Shown one piece after another: positions 56,801 to 59,800 of a stretch of 64,000 nucleotides of DNA (its first letter is position 1; every line of letters starts with the position of its first letter). The notes beneath the pieces are model-generated. The model worked only from the letters and a program-made list of their open reading frames with translations. It was not told the DNA's origin and did no database searches. Source of the DNA: Arion vulgaris (taxonomy: Eukaryota; Mollusca; Gastropoda; Stylommatophora; Arionidae); NCBI GenBank assembly GCA_020796225.1, contig CM036758.1, positions 68,895,274 to 68,959,273 on the forward strand. Direction: 5' to 3'. Position numbers and translations under genes: made by a program.

Positions 56801-58240
56801 AGCCTTCTTTGCCGGTCACCAACCCAGGCTTTATCAAGGTGTGCCCTGACACTGTAGTTTAACCCTATACTTAAGGTATAGTGTCATAATAGTAGTAGCC
56901 AAGACAAGAAAGGATGTCCTCTCAAGGGAGAGAGAGAGAGGACAAGTGCTATTTGTCCCATAGCTGGGGAATGGGTTGGTTGCAGCCAGAGCATTTACCA
57001 CTCGTCGGTGGGTTCTGCGCTGTCACATTATGAGGCCCCATCCTGCTCCCGGCCTTTTGGTCTGGCCTTTCATCTTCAGTCTGTTCGGCTTGGTTAGACC
57101 TGCCAGGAGTTAGACTCCCGCCGACATAGCTTGAATGACCCTAAAAGCACACAAACCCTCCAACCGCGATAAGGTAGACTAATATGGAGGGAGTCAGATA
57201 TCAAAGAAGCATATTTATCCGCCGTCTCCTGTGTGACGTCTGGTTGTAATAATAATGTAGGAAAGTGAGTAACGTTTTGTCGTCCACAACTGTTGTTCCC
57301 AACGACCAAGTTACATTTGAAATACAGAAATATGACCATACATCTTATTAATTAATTGATCTTTCCCTTGTAGACGAGTAATAACTTCATTTAGGTGGCT
57401 TGTTATATCGACCAGAAATGTGAAATATTTCAAATTTCTCTTAGCTATAATTTAAAAATATACGAAACGAACGACTCATGATGAAATGTTCTTTTGGTAA
57501 TATGTACAATAAAGTTAACATTTATGGTCATTTGACCTAGCTCCACGGGCCGCAACATGACGCCCGGCGGGCCTCGTATTGGCCACCCCTGCTCTAGAGA
57601 TTGGAAACCATAATAGAGGATGTCCACTCTTACCGCAGCCTGCCATTTTGGCACGTCTGAAGTATCGAGAGTCAGACACAACTACAGCTCCACTAAACAT
57701 AGTCCCAGAGAACACTGTAAGGAAAGCAGCTACGGTTTCTACCTTCATTCTCATACTGAAAGTAGTTTCCGATCTGCTAAAGCTGTTACCAATGGGTGGC
57801 TACTGTTGCAGTATAGATTACCCTGAAAATAGCATGACAGTCCCCATAACCAGAGGTACTACCACTATCTGACCACCATAACCAGAGGTACTACCACTAT
57901 CTGACCACCATAACCAGAGGTACTACCACTATCTGACATACCAGACGTTCAATAATAGTCATTACAAAGATAATGATTATGAAAATAGAAAAAATCTTAC
58001 CAGCGTCAAACCCAGAAGTATACGAACTGCCACAAGACAGTAAGGGCTAACCCTGGCTGCCATTGGTGACAAAAACGTCAGAATAGTGGAAAGGAGGTTA
58101 GCTATGGACAAGGTCAGTTTGCTGCCCAGATACACCTTGATAATACTGACCATCAATGGACTCGCAAACGAAGAAAACATAATAGATGTCAGGACCAGTC
58201 CTTGAACTTCAGAATTCCAGTCAAACTCGTACTCCGTGTC
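23222..58240 (-). CDS. SLC17-family transporter, gene 2 (nine exons, N-terminus missing)
   Basis: Paralogue of gene 1 on the opposite strand, an SLC17-type MFS transporter. Exons run from 58240 down to 23222 and cover everything from the second helix region (EFDWNSEVQG, the position of the family's EFDW/..SE..QG signature) to the stop. Visible marks include RILLGLT, GANIGSVLAAVLSG, GWPFVFYAFG, the central loop with SPKPEKHPYISEKEK, PYRKILTSIPV, LTSLFRMLGSFFW and GIFDETYKW. The tail has an acidic DESDSSDEHVDVKEG part and the conserved YPLF-containing end. Eight introns are GT-AG; the largest (57633-41156) carries a 12-kb hAT. The first coding exon(s) with helix 1 were not found and probably lie beyond 64000. 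The first two exons join out of frame if the best acceptor is used. About 585-593 residues are present, against roughly 500-550 for typical SLC17 proteins. Substrate is not predictable. Confidence 0.85.
24030..24240 (+). repeat. dispersed repeat C
   Basis: GACAGGTGGGACGTGAGCCC, GCTTGGCTAGTG, GCCGCGAAGC and TTGGCCTTACCG are shared in order with 1632-1840. Confidence 0.5.
24415..24520. repeat. AT-rich tract (TATATAA/TAAATAA)
   Basis: Simple sequence of ATATATA and TAAATAAATA words next to the SINE-A tail. Confidence 0.75.
24526..24672 (-). repeat. SINE-A, 3' part, split by a hAT
   Basis: GCCGAAGGATTGACTTCATT and GCACCGGGTTTTATC are the usual tail side of SINE-A. The body stops at CAATCCTTGCGGTCTCTGG where a hAT element is inserted, and continues at 27487 with GTCTCTGGAAACAAATGCA. 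Confidence 0.75.
24673..27486 (+). mobile_element. hAT transposon (ZMYM1-like), 2.8 kb
   Basis: Complete element: terminal inverted repeats CAGCGCCGGATTAG / CTAATCCGGCACTG and a perfect 8-bp target duplication GTCTCTGG (24665-24672, 27487-27494). GC-rich subterminal words (GGGCCCCGCGC) occur near both ends. It carries a decayed transposase gene. The host site is a SINE-A in a gene 2 intron, so the hAT is younger than that SINE. Confidence 0.92.
25350..27400 (+). pseudogene. hAT transposase, ZMYM1 / TTF-finger type
   Basis: Domains in order: a TTF-type zinc finger region (RDWLCYSETKGKLFCFVCK ... HEESTSH) at 25363-25680; a DUF4371-like part (GLLELIATFDIFLAQHISAY, YDNASNMSGK near 26105); a helical part; and the hAT dimerisation C-terminus near 27150-27400 (LMITNRSGERSFSTLKRIK then RNMIGQDRLNNLTLMNIEC). 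At least five frame breaks or stops separate these, including one directly after LKRIK. It is non-functional. Family knowledge: such proteins cut and join DNA at 8-bp staggered target sites. Confidence 0.85.
27487..27525 (-). repeat. SINE-A, continuation beyond the hAT
   Basis: Begins with the second copy of GTCTCTGG and continues with SINE-A body (AAACAAATGCACGC); the tRNA-like head is lost. Confidence 0.6.
27526..27944. other. intronic sequence without recognised feature
   Basis: AT-rich; nothing recognised. Confidence 0.4.
27945..28025 (+). repeat. LINE 3' tip
   Basis: CAGAGCAAGACAAAAACGGA, CCACGACACTGAGCAACA and GTAACAGTGTGACGACAAAA GAAGAAG match the 3' end of the LINE fragment at 16432-16765. 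Confidence 0.65.
28140..28487 (+). pseudogene. LINE C-terminal end with C2H2 finger
   Basis: Open from about 28210: LKYFDIDTACWESLAQDRQM, a basic helix, then a single C2H2 finger (CPTCGRGLCSRIRLYSHLRTH). Family knowledge: several animal non-LTR retrotransposons end with such a finger after the RT/endonuclease. It may bind RNA or DNA at priming. The upstream RT domain is missing. Confidence 0.65.
28616..29150 (+). pseudogene. LINE RNase H region, truncated copy
   Basis: Open for 157 residues: MQWIPSHCSIAGNESADVLA (RNase H C-terminal motif, HC..GNE.AD with its catalytic-type D), then RLRTGHCRLNKHLYRLG, CQCQQAEQTPEHILQDCP (zinc-binding-like C..C.H.C) and NMWPHPVDLKTKLWG. Ends with (GAA)n. This is the end of a Jockey/I-type LINE ORF2. 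The 5' truncation is at the same base as in the copy at 21296-21818. Confidence 0.8.
29151..29654. other. intronic sequence without recognised feature
   Basis: No repeat family or frame recognised. Confidence 0.4.
29655..30250. other. GC-richer unidentified sequence
   Basis: Clearly richer in G and C than its surroundings (for example GGTGGGTATACGTGCACGG). Two stretches about 190 bp apart, near 29950 and 30130, resemble each other (GCCTTG.AG.T...GGGACA.TCAAAG). Probably an old repeat; no protein recognised. Confidence 0.35.
30480..30830 (-). pseudogene. LINE RT C-terminal fragment (RKRWIDNIK family)
   Basis: The - strand reads QWFGHLMRMKYSQPPIT-type coding, then RPIKRWIDNIKTTLNKHG and ETHLALERKLKLP. 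It is the inverted partner of 18340-18665 and close to it in sequence. Confidence 0.75.
30985..31075 (-). CDS. gene 2 exon 8 in window: YAGLLTGIF
   Basis: 91 bases between TGTTGTAG and AAC|GTATGT. Encodes RYAGLLTGIFVSVGTLFGVS and the next loop. Confidence 0.85.
31142..31405 (+). repeat. tRNA-derived SINE (family A), best copy
   Basis: The head looks like a tRNA: GGGGTGTCTCTGTGGCTGAG, A box TGGCTGAGTGG, B box GGTTCGAATCC, and a near-complementary GGACCCC. The body follows (CCCTAGGGATTATTGCTGGA, GCAATACTCTCGGCAGGTGG) and ends GTCAATCCTTCGGCTTTAAAA. The tRNA part cannot form a full acceptor stem and is joined to the SINE body, so it is not a tRNA gene. Confidence 0.85.
31515..31970 (-). pseudogene. 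LINE RT C-terminal fragment (FFGH family)
   Basis: Open for over 140 residues: TAKKTNVEVLNQTC, RIRIRQSRFFGHIMRSEALE, GRRDRGRQREKMLDGLTSW and IAYAGRYGT. Catalytic RT motifs are upstream and absent. AATC repeats flank it. Confidence 0.75.
32251..32485 (+). repeat. SINE (family A)
   Basis: GGGATCTCTATGGTGTAGTA (head), GTTCGAATTAGAACC (B-box region), CCCTAGGATTTTTGTGAGCT and GTCAATCCTCC (tail). Ends about 40 bp from an exon of gene 2 whose splice donor is at 32527. Confidence 0.7.
32528..32678 (-). CDS. gene 2 exon 7 in window: GIFDETYKW
   Basis: 151 bases between AATTCTAG and CCAAG|GTAAAT. Encodes GFGLAGIATLLVGIFDETYK and the following helix, ending LPLEMAPR. Confidence 0.85.
32720..32990 (-). 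repeat. dispersed repeat K with conserved frame
   Basis: The - strand encodes ADAINTVCAHLWDMGESQTL, RFGELRFKLGHARQCRLRG and RERRYTNKLLMGTVRKW. The copy at 35090-35525 encodes a similar peptide (YLCDMDQSQILERELGVKFG, HARQYRLCGRERRYTYQL). The product is not recognised; it is probably part of a retroelement. Confidence 0.5.
33290..33425 (-). repeat. Penelope-type repeat, divergent subfamily
   Basis: Contains the same TTGATGA...GGCC...GGTCGAAACGTC core as the other Penelope repeats but the flanks differ (ATTTTGCAATTCTCATGG on the - strand). Confidence 0.5.
33374..33403 (-). ncRNA. hammerhead-ribozyme-like motif (minimal Penelope type)
   Basis: On the - strand: CTTGATGA, then C-GGCC-TTT-GGTC-G, which can form a 4-bp stem II, then GAAAC and GTC, a good cleavage triplet, then GAA, which can pair with TTC upstream for a short stem I. 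Only the first core base differs from the CUGAUGA consensus. Stem III would be two pairs (AC/GU) without a loop, as in the minimal, possibly dimeric hammerheads described for Penelope-like elements. Activity is doubtful because of the core change. Confidence 0.45.
33545..33722 (-). repeat. tRNA-derived SINE (family H)
   Basis: The - strand starts CGAGAGTCAAGATGGCGTAG, with A box TGGCGTAGTGGTTAATGC and B-box-like AGATCAAATTCC. Body similar to 35780-35950. Confidence 0.65.
33893..34019 (-). CDS. gene 2 exon 6 in window: LTSLFRMLGSFFW
   Basis: 127 bases between AATTTTCAG and CAG|GTAAGT. 35 or more of 42 residues match gene 1; even the intron bases next to the exon are similar. Confidence 0.85.
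34208..34392 (-). repeat. SINE (family E), 3' part
   Basis: CTTCTTCTTTAAATGCTCCA TATCGACTAC, TGTGATTTTTATGTGATCTG and GTGCCAGTTATGCACCTACA match the other copies; truncated at the head side. Confidence 0.7.
34393..34800. other. intronic sequence without recognised feature
   Basis: No repeat family or long conserved frame recognised. Confidence 0.35.
34803..35040 (-). repeat. SINE (family A)
   Basis: GAATTGACTTCATTGCAACG (tail side), CCGTCTGCCGAGAGTGTTGC, CAACAATCTTAGGATTTC and CGTTCGAACCCACAC (B box complement) in the expected order. Confidence 0.7.
35090..35525 (-). repeat. dispersed repeat K, split by a SINE-D
   Basis: Two halves of repeat K (compare 32720-32990) are interrupted at GTTGATTAGT / GTTGATAAGT, a 10-bp target duplication with one change. 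Confidence 0.55.
35196..35355 (-). mobile_element. SINE (family D), truncated, inserted in repeat K
   Basis: Starts with the (TTC)n tail and TTTGCGTTCGTTCTTTACGA, ends at CATCCGATTTCAGCCAAA; the head is missing. Flanked by the imperfect 10-bp direct repeat. Confidence 0.65.
35526..35745 (+). repeat. tRNA-derived SINE (family B)
   Basis: GCGTCTGTAGCTAAAGCGGT AGTGAG and GGTTCAAACTCC form tRNA-like A and B boxes. The 3' body (CAGAAAGCAATTACAAACTA CTGAACGTA, GCCTAGAAAAT) matches 40440-40560. Confidence 0.7.
35780..35950 (-). repeat. SINE (family H)
   Basis: CACGCCGGTCGCCTTTACTT and TCTGGTACCAGTCTAAGACT resemble 33545-33722; the head side reads AAACCATTATGCTATTGC. Confidence 0.5.
36000..36330 (-). 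pseudogene. LINE RT C-terminal fragment (WIGHTLRR family)
   Basis: The - strand reads RTKQIPVEKKLRKRRWLWIG then HTLRRPNGGIARHALFGTRR and a basic tail, the typical C-terminal end of a Craft/RTE-like polymerase. Confidence 0.7.
36331..36885. other. intronic sequence without recognised feature
   Basis: Next to an exon of gene 2. No repeat or gene recognised. Confidence 0.4.
36886..37038 (-). CDS. gene 2 exon 5 in window: PYRKILTSIPV
   Basis: 153 bases, phase 0 to 0, between GATTTAG and GAG|GTAAGA. 41 of 51 residues match the first exon of gene 1 in the window. A 37-bp minisatellite begins about 45 bp upstream of its acceptor. Confidence 0.85.
37083..37885. repeat. 37-bp AT-rich minisatellite, about 21 copies
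   Basis: Degenerate copies of TTTTATAATTTTATCTTTTA GTTTGGTGTATCTATAG. Unit length varies slightly and TTTGG/TTTGT/TTTGC variants mix. It lies just upstream, in gene 2 orientation, of the PYRKILTSIPV exon, so on the transcript it is A-rich. Confidence 0.92.
37925..38010 (+). pseudogene. LINE RT tail scrap
   Basis: DSLATWYGRVSILELLASTK resembles the LTSW..R.STSELI tail of the LINE family at 17225. Confidence 0.4.
38040..38820. other. intronic sequence without recognised feature
   Basis: No gene. AT-rich with a short repeated TTGATATTCTTTA word near 38470 and 38510. Confidence 0.4.
38835..39090 (+). mobile_element. SINE (family D), full length
   Basis: Perfect 11-bp target duplication AAGGGAAGACT (38824-38834 and 39091-39101). 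Head CGCCTGAGTGGTTACCGGGG, then CCCAAATTTGGGGTGTAAAG, GTAAGAGACGAGTAAGGAGG, GGGGCCTACCAAACCAATGT, ending in GAAGAAGAAGGAG. It defines the ends of the family. Confidence 0.85.
39105..39245 (+). repeat. Penelope-type 3' repeat
   Basis: TTGCTTGATAAAGGTTTTTT GGTCGAAACGTTGCTGTG, then CATTTTGTAAAACTACAATA and GTGTTTCGCCAAATAAACAA. Ends about 75 bp from an exon of gene 2. Confidence 0.65.
39322..39458 (-). CDS. gene 2 exon 4 in window: central loop
   Basis: 137 bases between CCTACAG and TCG|GTAAGA (phase 1 to phase 0). Encodes a helix (ALSFVWGIMWHFF) and the cytoplasmic loop SSPKPEKHPYISEKEKQYI, a strong SLC17 signature (SP..HP.IS..E...I). Confidence 0.85.
39566..39800 (+). repeat. SINE-B head fused to repeat C
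   Basis: TGTGGGTTAGGGGATAGTGA then CTCGGTCTATTAACCCCGAC and GAGTTCGAATCAC (B box) are the SINE-B head. From about 39650 the sequence changes to repeat C (GAGAGCCTGAGG, CCGCATGGCT). Confidence 0.6.
40017..40185 (+). pseudogene. LINE RT C-terminal scrap (FFGH family)
   Basis: KERRDRGRQRKKMLDGLTSW, FDTRSTSELITCTKQRELW and MIAYAGRHVT, nearly the same as the end of 31515-31970 but in opposite orientation; followed by GATTGATTG. Confidence 0.7.
40325..40570 (+). repeat. tRNA-derived SINE (family B)
   Basis: TATGTGGCTTAGGGGATAGT GACTCGG, AGTTCGAGTCAC (B box), then a body with AGAAAGCAATGGCAAACTAC TGAACGTAA. The head is nearly identical to 39566. Confidence 0.75.
40640..40960 (-). pseudogene. LINE RT C-terminal fragment
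   Basis: The - strand reads GNFTTSKMRCLGKPVNKTRR, then DHIRDDEIRRVGTTPFLDSL and RDSNCLTTWRE, the RTE-like 'KMRYLR...GKTRRDRIRN..IR' segment. Confidence 0.65.
41060..41155 (-). CDS. gene 2 exon 3 in window: GANIGSVLAAVLSG
   Basis: 96 bases between TGACAG and TTTTG|GTAAGT (phase 1 to phase 1). Encodes GANIGSVLAAVLSGYLCLVP and LDNGWPFVFYAF, the family's fifth helix and the GWP.VFY motif. Confidence 0.85.
41230..41545 (+). pseudogene. chimeric LINE remnant (RT tail joined to RNase H region)
   Basis: First LATYGCETWTINK-type coding and EKIINAFECNCYRR (RTE-like RT thumb), then without a break VHRLGKSQTALCQCQQEDQT, EHVLQDYPLLGELRSNMW and PHSVDLKTKLFENLTDLKL from the other LINE family (compare 28616). 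The join is near 41349. Confidence 0.7.
41546..41899. other. intronic sequence with (TA)n
   Basis: A short (AT)n tract at about 41545-41560; GATGATGATGAT near 41823. No gene recognised. Confidence 0.4.
41900..42070 (+). repeat. SINE (family D), 5' part
   Basis: CGCCCAGTGGCTACCGGGCC, CAAATTTGGGGTGTAAAGAA, ATGTCGTAAGAGGCGACTAA GGAGGTTTGG. Diverges after CACATGTCTGCTAGGG. Confidence 0.65.
42071..42612. other. intronic sequence without recognised feature
   Basis: No protein or known repeat. The part near 42040-42120 resembles 43310-43420 weakly (GCAGAAAAC.GATGT). Confidence 0.35.
42613..42985. repeat. degenerate GTGAGT-rich tracts
   Basis: Two patches (42613-42700 and 42845-42980) of GTGAGTC, GAGTTATTAAGTGAGTC and TTGAGTCAGTGAGTC words without a fixed period. 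Confidence 0.6.
43000..43215 (+). pseudogene. LINE RT C-terminal scrap (FFGH family)
   Basis: MRKGGLEQIVTTGKILGDE, then frame-shifted RERETILDSLTSWRRRAST and IIANTRDRDL, ending in GATGATGATGA. Confidence 0.65.
43490..43640 (-). repeat. Penelope-type 3' repeat
   Basis: On the - strand TTACTTGATAAAGGCCTTTT GGTTAAAACGTCGCTGTG, then TTGTACTTTGGAAAAC and GTGTTTCGCCATTGCTACAT. Flanked by TAAGGGAAGACT, as the copy near 39105 is. Confidence 0.6.
43641..44225. other. intronic sequence without recognised feature
   Basis: The - strand from about 43900 to 43820 has a vague RT-tail look (Y.RKTTQKMERRH); not called. Confidence 0.35.
44230..44600 (+). pseudogene. degenerate LINE RT tail
   Basis: IEKQE*SGRI-like coding followed by RPARRAKNRWIDNFSPQS in broken frames and an AAGATAGATAAGAT tail, as in the fragment at 19370. 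Confidence 0.45.
44655..44985. repeat. degenerate tandem repeat of about 75-85 bp, four units
   Basis: Each unit has TAATATAGAT(T/A)TGT, GGTTACTAAACAGAC, GCA..CGGCAGACCGAT and GGTGTCCAGTTTCAAG. Unit three carries an insertion; units are 75-85% alike by eye. Confidence 0.7.
45580..45900 (-). pseudogene. hAT transposase C-terminus (dimerisation region)
   Basis: The - strand reads FVIDVNLLPEKLQMEDCEM, VGLEEFYKNVFGQ, then SMVSIFGNTYACEQLFSHMN and HIKSQVRTRITDVHLEKVLA before a stop. The pattern FG.TY.CEQ.FS.MN..KS..R.R..D.HL is the hAT dimerisation domain of the GTF2IRD2/EPM2AIP1-like group. Frames are broken between the parts. Confidence 0.85.
45940..46180 (-). repeat. possible tRNA-derived SINE
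   Basis: On the - strand GCGAGGTCACCGACATTTGC and AAAGTTCAAATCTCC could be A- and B-box regions. No second copy was found in the window. Confidence 0.3.
46210..46565. repeat. (CCA)n tract, about 350 bp
   Basis: Nearly pure ACC repeats with five or so phase slips (ACACC, ACCCC). Frames in it are poly-His/Pro/Thr or poly-Gly/Val/Trp and are not genes. Confidence 0.97.
46660..55130. repeat. 8.5-kb degenerate YYTAA / CCTG array (telomere-like words)
   Basis: A strongly strand-biased low-complexity block. The + strand is made of CCTAA, CTTAA, TCTAA, TTTAA, CCTG and CTGCC words with G almost only inside TGCC or AAGCC. Pure runs are short: about six CCTAA at 47842-47871 and three CCCTAA at 51223-51245. 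C-rich domains alternate with T-rich domains ((TTTTAA)-like, for example 47080-47180, 48280-48380, 50690-50880, 51900-52110, 53650-54430). The complement of CCTAA is TTAGG, the ancestral arthropod telomere unit, but the degeneracy and internal position exclude a working telomere. Confidence 0.9.
55131..55399. other. transition from the array to ordinary sequence
   Basis: Normal base composition returns. No feature recognised. Confidence 0.4.
55400..57090 (-). pseudogene. unidentified degenerate coding element
   Basis: The - strand shows many short, coding-like stretches in changing frames: DVTQ- and CNQPIPQLWDK-like near 56950, NKPGKRSLSRRLHCLENNLK, INTYEHLIAMPNIL, HKPPGGGRTDYLPRGSTLSY, CRRVTNKKTELEERLRQKID, YINRELQMQLKLELSNETG and ESVEALMVSVTRKLSQFRRK. 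It looks like the N-terminal region of a LINE-type polyprotein but I cannot name the family. It lies between the array and the hAT right part. Confidence 0.4.
57170..57475 (-). pseudogene. hAT transposase, middle part
   Basis: The - strand reads KYFTFLVDITSHLNEVITRL, QGKDQLINKMYGHISVFQM, then after breaks TNVTHFPTLLLQPDVTQETA. DIT.HLN....LQGK...I..MY is the middle of the same GTF2IRD2/EPM2AIP1-like transposase. The N-terminal half is missing, so the element was already internally deleted. Confidence 0.8.
57634..57714 (-). CDS. gene 2 exon 2 in window (start uncertain)
   Basis: 81 bases after the strong acceptor CTTTCCTTACAG and before GCG|GTAAGAG; it reads FSGTMFSGAVVVSDSRYFRR and AKMAGC. 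The length between GLT and GANIG then fits the family, but the exon starts in phase 1 whereas the previous exon ends in phase 0. A weaker acceptor (AATGAAG) would start it at 57742 and keep the frame, adding nine residues. The sequence itself is not typical of the family's conserved WAPP..ERS loop. Confidence 0.5.
57843..57940. repeat. 32-bp tandem repeat, three copies
   Basis: Three near-perfect copies of CCATAACCAGAGGTACTACC ACTATCTGACCA inside the short intron between the first two gene 2 exons in the window. Confidence 0.92.
58001..58240 (-). CDS. gene 2 exon 1 in window: EFDW region
   Basis: 80 codons between ATATCAAG and CTG|GTAAGA, phase 0 at both ends. Encodes DTEYEFDWNSEVQGLVL, two helices and MAARVSPYCLVAVRILLGLT, matching helices 2-4 of SLC17. 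Confidence 0.8.
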
Positions 58241-58364
58241 CTTGATATTAAATGATAAGGAATATGTATTAATCAATATACATGTACGTGTAACAAGATC
58301 ATATGTCTACTAACAACAGTTTAATATTTAATATATGTTAGTATATGTGTACATATAAATTCTT

Positions 58365-58605
58365 CTGCTTCGAGCGCTCCATATAGACCACTTGTTGACC
58401 ACTCTTGTGATTTGTATGTGATTCGAGACTAAACGCAATTGTACGTTGTGCCAGTTATGCGCTTCAAGTAGGTCCGCACATTTGATTTTTGCGACGCTTT
58501 TTATTAACTAGGTAGCTACCTAGGTCACTACCTCAGTCGCCTCTTACGACATGTCTTGTACGTCGCAGTGTTACTATTCTTTGCTCCCCTTGCGAGCCCC
58601 GGTAA
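58365..58605 (-). repeat. SINE (family E), full length
   Basis: CTTCGAGCGCTCCATATAGA CCAC, TGTGATTTGTATGTGATTCG, then CAGTCGCCTCTTACGACATG TCTTGTACG and CTATTCTTTGCTCCCCTTGC. The most complete copy of this family in the window. Confidence 0.75.
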
Positions 58606-59055
58606 ACGTGTAACAATATCATATCTCACATATGGTCATATATCACTTTAAACAGTGACTCAGCTCTCTAACGTTTGGTTCTCTAACACTGAATAAACTG
58701 GCTAGATTTGACAACCCTTGCACGCAACTCAAGCTTATGGGCGTTCTGCCCCTTTTAGATAGCTGAAAGTGCCAGCTTCTCAGTACTTATACAGCAGATC
58801 CGATGAGGATTGCAAAAGTATCAGTAGCTAAAAAAAAAAAAGTGTGCCGTATTTATTTCAACTGAATGGAATAGAGATACACTATACATGGATTTGAACC
58901 CAAATAGGTTTAGGACTGAATCCAGAGCTCTGTCACAGATTTTGGAATATTTCAACAAAAATATGACCATGGGGACAATGGTATGCTGATTTTTTTGCAG
59001 AAAATGTGCACTTATAAATTAATCCTTCGCCCTTCCAAGCCGAAATACTGAACGG
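58606..59055. other. intronic sequence without recognised feature
   Basis: Upstream of the first gene 2 exon in the window. No N-terminal SLC17 exon was recognised here. Confidence 0.4.
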
Positions 59056-59059
59056 CAAT

Positions 59060-59370
59060 TTTCTTTAAGATGACTTCACTTCAGTCACCAGGTGCCGTGA
59101 CGGCTGACGTAGACGATCTCAACAAATCTATGTCCCTGGTATTTGCTACCATCTCAGATGTTGACGTTCTTCCGTTTCATGAAGTCAGTCTGTTCAAAAT
59201 TGTATCTCGCTGTGTCTTCCTCTTTTCGTCTCCCTCGATTTTGCCAGTTGTCACAATGTGTTCTAAGCCTCCCCTTCTCATTACATGTCCAAAAAATGAT
59301 GATTGCCTCTTTCTTATATTGATAACAAGCTTTCTATGTGTCTTGGTCTCATTCAACACCTCTACATATT
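59060..59370 (-). pseudogene. LINE RT C-terminal fragment (FFGH family)
   Basis: The - strand reads KLVINIRKRQSSFFGHVMRR, GGLEHIVTTGKIEGDE, DTILNRLTSFHE and further RWQQIPGT. Close to 17225-17885. Confidence 0.75.
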
Positions 59371-59424
59371 TTCATTATAGTAGTCTATGGGATTCTCATT
59401 CATCATCATCATCATGTATCTTGT

Positions 59425-59800
59425 CCCTTCCGTAACGTGTCTTCCATGACAGCGGTCCTGAAAAACATTCTTTTCCGTGTAAGTTGACCGGCGTCAGCAG
59501 CAGTCATTCTCAGATCGTCAATGATCATGCACCCATCGTCTTCTAGGTCTTCCTCTCATTCTTCTTCCAGGCACCATTCCTCCAAAATTATCTTCACTAT
59601 GCATTAATGTCGTTTGATGTATCCGAAATATTTAATTTTCCTTGATGTTATGCTCTTTAATAGCCATCTCTCTCTGGTATCAAACTGTTACAGAACAGAA
59701 GCATTTATTATGTTCTCTGTCCATGATATTCTAAGTACTCATCTGCAGCATCATTCAAAAGCATTAATGGGATATGGGATTCTCATTATTCTTCTGTAAA
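59425..59800 (-). pseudogene. LINE RT C-terminal fragment
   Basis: The - strand has RSRKIKYFGYIKRH then basic coding with GRPRRRWVHD-like words, and MTAADAGQLTRKRM near 59470. Frames are broken. Confidence 0.55.

Larger units (their letters stand above)
45256..57591 (-). mobile_element. 12.3-kb hAT element loaded with satellite DNA
   Basis: Left end CAGGGGTGGCCAGCCTTTTC and right end the complement of CAGGGGTGGCCAATACGAGG: 12 identical terminal bases, the CAGGGGTGGCC type known from hAT/Charlie elements. Both sides have the perfect 8-bp duplication CTCTAGAG (45248-45255, 57592-57599), which fits the hAT target pattern nTnnnnAn. Two separated pieces of one decayed transposase lie at the ends (45580-45900 and 57170-57475). 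About 11 kb between them is foreign: (CCA)n, a YYTAA/CCTG array and an unidentified element. The element sits in the largest intron of gene 2, its right end 42 bp from a splice donor. Confidence 0.85.
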
